Shown here piece after piece: positions 1 to 64,000 of a DNA stretch of 64,000 bases. The notes under the pieces were generated by a model. It was not told the origin of the DNA and did no database searches. It worked only from the letters and a program-made list of their open reading frames with translations. Source of the DNA: Saturnia japonica (lineage: Eukaryota; Arthropoda; Insecta; Lepidoptera; Saturniidae); the NCBI GenBank assembly GCA_033032175.1, contig CM065328.1, positions 12,834,690 to 12,898,689 on the forward strand, given 5' to 3'. The translations under genes and the position numbers were made by a program. How positions within the stretch are numbered: the first letter of the stretch is position 1; the number at the start of each line of letters is the position of its first letter.

Positions 1-172
1 CATTATGGCGTAGTGACTCGCTTTTGTGACGAGCTCTTCTAGCTGTCTAGAATTGTTAATAGTAAAACCCATAATGACTCAAGAATATAAACGTCAAGAG
101 TGCAAAACCAGTAGTAGGTATTAGATAAACACAAAATAAAAATGATCAAACAATCTGTTAAAGAGCGACGAC

Positions 173-59435
<59,263 letters not shown>

Positions 59436-59780
59436 TTTTTAATTTTCTAAGAAATTCTGTGTTTGGTATTTTATTCCATTTTATACACTGTTGTCTTGAT
59501 GTAATGTTTTTGTATAAATCTTTTTAATGTAAACTTTTTTATTTATAAGTTCATTTATTGTAAGTTTTTATTTCATGTTTAAAAAAATCTATCATTTTAA
59601 TATTAAGTCCTAACATGAGCGTTTGGTTCGGAATTCCAAGTTCAAATTTAGGATTGTGTATTTGTGTTTCGAATTTAGTGATTCATTTGTTTTCGCACCA
59701 TTTGATTTTTATTTGACATTGTTCTTTTCACAAAATGGAAAACATTAAATAACAACATTATTTACGAATATTAATTCCAC
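59436..59780 (-). promoter_or_regulatory. Presumed 5' UTR/promoter side of Nox5 exon 1
   Basis: This is AT-rich DNA directly upstream of the start codon. No convincing TATA box or initiator could be assigned, and the transcription start is unknown. Confidence 0.25.
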
Positions 59781-59783
59781 AGG

Positions 59784-60102
59784 GACATCAACATAGCAGA
59801 AACAGATCGAAGGATTAATGATGCCTATGGGGAAGCTACTATAAAAGAAAGCAGGTACGTTTTTGGTTCTAACGTTTTCTCGTGGACCTCGTGGACGGAT
59901 GGAGACCAAAAACAGATTACCACTTTTTTCGGAATTTGGACAATTTCTTACAAGAAAAAAAAGTCAATTTCTATGAGGCTGTCCAAACCGCCTTCAAAGA
60001 TTTTATTGATCCTCGGTCCCACAATTTTTCAGCAATGGAATCAATGAACTACTTATAAAATGACGAAAGTGCATAGATAATAATGGGACATACTTCGATT
60101 GA
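59784..60102 (+). pseudogene. Mariner transposase relic lacking the catalytic core
   Basis: The plus strand first reads DINIAETDRRINDAYGEATI and, in another frame, FSRGPRGRMETKNRLPLFSE, the DNA-binding N-terminal region of a mariner transposase. At about 59935 it passes directly to LDNFLQEKKVNFYEAVQTAF and IDPRSHNF, and ends RKCIDNNGTYFD plus stop, the C-terminus. The whole D,D,D core is deleted, and a TGA replaces the expected Trp before RKCIDNNG. No inverted ends were found. It is not related to the intact DD41D element. Confidence 0.8.
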
Positions 60103-61257
60103 TTAAATTCATCATTTCATAATATTTTTTCGTTTTACTTTTTCCATATAAAACGCTAATTTCATATAACATTTCATAACGACCTAATACAACGTACAAT
60201 ACTTGTGTAATAAAACTTTCAATATAAATCCTCCTAAATGATAGAATTAAATACGAGCAGATTTATAAACAGACGTACAGACAGTTATCGGATTTAATTA
60301 ATAAAGATGCGAAGGCGTTATCTTGATTAAATACATGATTGGTGTTTGATGAATGCAATCAAAAGGAACGGCATCCACACCGGTTTTGGTAAAATACATT
60401 TTGAATAAATATTTCATTTGCAATTTTGCAGTTTAATTTGTAATAAACTAGTTTTGCCCACGGGTCCGCACACGCTTATTGCGCAGTAAGTAATTATTTT
60501 CAACTCATAATTTTATTGTGACTCGTATATTATGATTTCTGAAAGTATTATTGATAATTCTTAAAGCGAATCAGTTTCATAATTAGTTACCTACTTATTG
60601 ATTGAAAATAAGTATTTTTTAAATTATACCTTTATTTAAGTTATTACCTACTAACTTTGGAATGATAATTTACTTCCAGAGTACAATATTTCATAATAAT
60701 CGGTTCAGTATGATTCAGTTAAATCGAAACATACAAATAAACAGACCAAATGTTTTAATTACATATTCCTATTCAGTGGATCTTATACCTATAACAAAAC
60801 ATTATATGTAAGTATATATAAAGACAGTACTACTCCTGTCTCTCTGTCCGTCAAACGATTCTTTTTTTTGTTTAGTAGGAGCCTTGCTATCAAAATTTTG
60901 AATCAGTATTCATTAATGTTTATGGCCGAATTTCGATCAATGAGCGAACACTAGTTATAATAAAAAGTTGAAATGCCGATGGATTTTATAAATAAACAAA
61001 TGAACCTCAAAAACTAGAGCCGTATATAAAATCAATGTTTTATTAATTAAATTGATTCGATGGTGAAAGTAAATTACGAATAACATGTTCGTAAACACTT
61101 TTTACGAGGAAATAACCAAACTGGTCGAACTGTTAAAATAAGTGAAAGTTTATTGGAGACGATTCACACATGGATTGCGTTGTCAATGATAACTTAAATA
61201 TTAAGTTACGAAATTGTTTTCATCCAATCTCACACTTTAAGTGACCAATAGGTAGAT
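60103..61257. other. Upstream intergenic/intronic segment with a repeat fragment
   Basis: 60448-60760 contains TAGTTTTGCCCACGGGTCCG and AATAATCGGTTCAGTATGAT, matching the repeat at 53785. Otherwise it is AT-rich and no gene was seen. Confidence 0.5.
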
Positions 61258-61400
61258 GCTTGCTAACAAACTTTCACTTCGAGCGTGGTAGTTACAGATG
61301 AAGGATAACATCCTGACAAAACCATAGCATCGTGGTAGAATATATTCTAATGCTCGCCTGACTAACTAACACTCTCAAGTTAGATGACGGTATTACACCT
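61258..61400 (+). repeat. SINE family S1 fragment
   Basis: ACAAAACCATAGCATCGTGG and ACACTCTCAAGTTAGATGAC match the body of S1 at 47463-47720. Confidence 0.45.
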
Positions 61401-61539
61401 GTTGATAATCCCAGTGCGATCTAAAAACAACGGCGTTCACAAGATCGGGAATTCCTCGACGGTCCTCGCTGTTATGCTGGCTCGCAAGCTGGTAATTATT
61501 ATTAAATATTCTTTATTGTCGAAAAGGTATTATAGGATG

Positions 61540-61870
61540 GCTGATTACGTGAATGATGGTGATGTATGGATGTGATTCTCTCTCTGTACATCTACTGAAA
61601 ATGATAATAATTGTATATAATTAAATACTTTAAAAACAATTTAAAAAAGAGATAATAAGATGTTGATAAACCACAACGCTAAATCTATAAAGATAAAAAA
61701 TACAGAAAAATTACTGTAAAAACAATTAAAAATATAATTGATAAACCAGATCGAGTTTCATACCGGTTCTTCTCGATGTCTGGAATATTTTCCGAATCGG
61801 CAGTAGTGTTTTGACATTCGTAAGTGCCTTCTTGCGGCCTAAATTGAATAAAATATATTTTGATTTTTGA
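61540..61870 (-). repeat. Dispersed repeat family R6, copy 2 (inverted)
   Basis: On the minus strand it reads AAGAAGGCACTTACGAATGT, CTGCCGATTCGGAAAATATT, AAACTCGATCTGGTTTATCA and GATGTACAGAGAGAGAATCA, as in 18282-18610. It forms an inverted pair with 62400-62625. Confidence 0.65.
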
Positions 61871-62399
61871 TTTTTGATTTTCTTTTTTCTTTGATTGCAC
61901 ATAAAAGTACAATTGGAGGACTTAATGCTAAAAAGCGATCTCTACCAATCTTCAAGGGGAGCAAGAGAAAAGTATAAGGTATAAAAAAAGAAAAGTTTTG
62001 CCAATATTCAACGGCTCAAAGTAAAACCTACGTAGGTACGTAGCGAATATTTGAAGGAATCTCGGGAGTTGGCCAGTTGGATGTTGATAGGAAGCAAATT
62101 CAACAGTCGTGCTGCTGTTACGACGAAAATTAGTATGATGACTTGGTATACTGAGAATTAAAGAATCAAAAGATCTTAGCTGTATATAGTGCGTATCCGT
62201 GAGAGATTGGAATAGTGTTTTTAAATATTTTGGGGATTTAGAATTACTAAGTGTGGTAAAAAGCTAATACAATGGCTGATTCCGAAACGCAACAAACCAA
62301 AAACAAGTAGAGACTCGAGTTACGCGCTTATCACCATGTGTATGGTGTTCGCAACCCAGCTTCATTACTGAATATACATCGGCAAATCCCGGAATGCGA

Positions 62400-62625
62400 T
62401 ATAAAATCAAACAAAATCAAAAATATTTTATTTAATTTAGGCCCTAAGAAGGCGCTTATAAACGTCAAAACACTACTGCCGATTCGGAAAATATACCAAA
62501 CATCGAGAAGAACCGGTATGAAACTCGATCGGGTTTATCAATTATATTTTTAATTGTTCTTACAGTAATTTTTCTGGTTTTTTTAACTTTATAGATTTAG
62601 CGTTGTGGTTACAATTTCACTTGAT
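62400..62625 (+). repeat. Dispersed repeat family R6, copy 3
   Basis: CTAAGAAGGCGCTTATAAAC, CTACTGCCGATTCGGAAAAT, AAACTCGATCGGGTTTATCA and AGATTTAGCGTTGTGGTT match the inverted copy 530 bp upstream. Confidence 0.65.
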
Positions 62626-62629
62626 CTTA

Positions 62630-62875
62630 AGTGACGATGTGGTCCAAGATAGCAGCACGCTTAGACTAGTGGAAGACTGCCTCTCAAGTGCTGCTGCCGG
62701 AACACACAGTTTTTCAACTTGAGGGTGATAGCAAAAGCTCTACCACCATGCTATGGTTTTATCACGACGTTTACCTTCACCGTGCGCTCAGATTCATTGC
62801 AGGGATTTGAATTTACGTCTATTGACGTGGAGTCCGTACACGCTACCAACTAAGCCATCATTGCTACAGTTATTA
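62630..62875 (-). mobile_element. tRNA-derived SINE, family S1, copy 3 (inverted)
   Basis: On the minus strand the head reads ATGGCTTAGTTGGTAGCGTG (a clear box A) and AAATTCAAATCCCTGC (box B), followed by CCATAGCATGGTGGTAGAGC and the body of S1. R6 text continues at 62880-62985. Confidence 0.65.
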
Positions 62876-63089
62876 TAGTTTTCTGTGGACGTACAGAGAG
62901 AGTCACTTCCATACATCCTTTCAACAATAAAACTTGCTTAACATGATACTTGAACTTATTACCCGGCAAGTCATTAGGTATCAATTTTATCTATGCCAAT
63001 ATGGGCGGATGTTTCACCACTCGCGACCACTAATTATATTTGTATGCAGCAACCTACCTATAGATGTATTACCGACTTCGACCACATTG

Positions 63090-63250
63090 TCACTTATCAT
63101 CAGATGAGATTATGCTCTAAAAGCATTAGTTAATGCCCTACAGCCAAAGCCCGCTGTCCTCAATGACTGAAAGCTTAGGTTTATTATGAGATTTGAATCC
63201 GCATCATCGATAGAGACGATCAAAGCCCACCATTGAGCCATTAGCCGTAC
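63090..63250 (-). mobile_element. tRNA-derived SINE, family S1, copy 4 (inverted)
   Basis: On the minus strand ACGGCTAATGGCTCAATGGT (box A-like) and GCGGATTCAAATCTC (box B-like) begin the copy. The body is short. Confidence 0.5.
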
Positions 63251-64000
63251 AATGTTTGAATAGGTACTAGAAATTAGTAATATACTAACTGTAAAGCAAT
63301 TTTTAAAGTATGTATTTTTTCCAAAGCCCTTATGTATAAAACCCTTTTTTAATGAAATAAAAAAAATACACTGTATTTTTGAGTTATACTATATTATTGT
63401 AATAGGTATCACGGATCTAATGTCTAATCATAATAATTCTTTACTTCAATTAATGTTCTGTAACTAATTTTGATTATTATAACCGATTCTTATTCATCAA
63501 TGATTGTTAAGTTATCTGTTTTGGAAAGATATTTCCAATTCATTAACATTAAATAATGATTTATAATCGGATTATTACTATGAACATCATTTGAAAATAA
63601 TGTAAAGTTTAGATTAATATTTTTTTACGGTACCCGTTTTTATTACATACAAATCTGGTTATTGAAATTCGGTTATTAATTAATGTAATTTATCTCAAAA
63701 AAATTTTTTTTTGTGTCTTTATAGAATTTGGTTTTTGTTTAGACTTTAGATAATAATTTATAATAAGATTTACCCGTTTCAATATTTTTACTGCGTTTTA
63801 TTATTTAAAAAAGTTAATATTATTATTATAATAAAACAATTATTCATAATAGAATTATTGTATTTATTATTATTATTAATTTATACACGTAATTAAGCAG
63901 AATGAATATTTTAAAATAAATTTTAATTAATTCATTTTTTTTTTAAAGTCACTGTCACTAACACAAATGTGGAAATTGGAGTTAATAATTTACACAAAAT
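63251..64000. other. Very AT-rich window end
   Basis: AT-rich DNA with TTA/TAA microsatellite-like text at 63810-63890. No gene was seen. Confidence 0.65.

Overview
The window is insect nuclear DNA, most likely lepidopteran. This rests on short exons with GT-AG introns, very AT-rich introns, and dense small repeats with Helitron-like ends, mariner elements and LINE debris. The assignment is by pattern recognition, not by a search. No prokaryotic gene, tRNA, rRNA or CRISPR array was seen.

One host gene runs through almost the whole window on the minus strand: an NADPH oxidase 5 (Nox5) orthologue. Eighteen coding exons can be joined with matching splice phases, giving about 1,017 residues. A first exon at 59.1-59.4 kb is followed by a very large intron 1 (11.9-59.1 kb). 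Exons 2-18 are packed into 0.17-11.9 kb. The protein reads: N-terminal leader, five EF-hand-like loops, six membrane helices with haem histidines, FAD site, an expanded Ser/Arg/Lys-rich linker, and the start of the NADPH site. The last C-terminal exons lie left of base 1. Exon 9 carries one extra base that breaks the frame in the helix bearing haem histidines.

Intron 1 and the region upstream of exon 1 are full of mobile elements. At 39-41.3 kb a retropepsin-bearing Ty3/gypsy-like remnant is followed by a Helitron-like repeat and by a complete mariner with perfect 29-bp ends and an open 359-codon DD41D (rosa/Visitor-type) transposase. At 23.5-25.3 kb lies the 5' half of a LINE with a broken endonuclease ORF. 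Reverse-transcriptase 3' fragments lie at 21.1-21.5 kb and 58.0-58.2 kb, and a mariner that lost its catalytic core lies at 59.8-60.1 kb. Several short non-autonomous families, tRNA-derived SINEs and inverted repeat pairs fill the rest.

A unit of about 4.3 kb at 19.27-23.54 kb recurs at 25.29-28.47 kb. In the second copy, 2.05 kb of interior is replaced by 572 uninterrupted A followed by 619 uninterrupted T. This looks like an assembly or consensus artefact, possibly together with a false haplotypic duplication.
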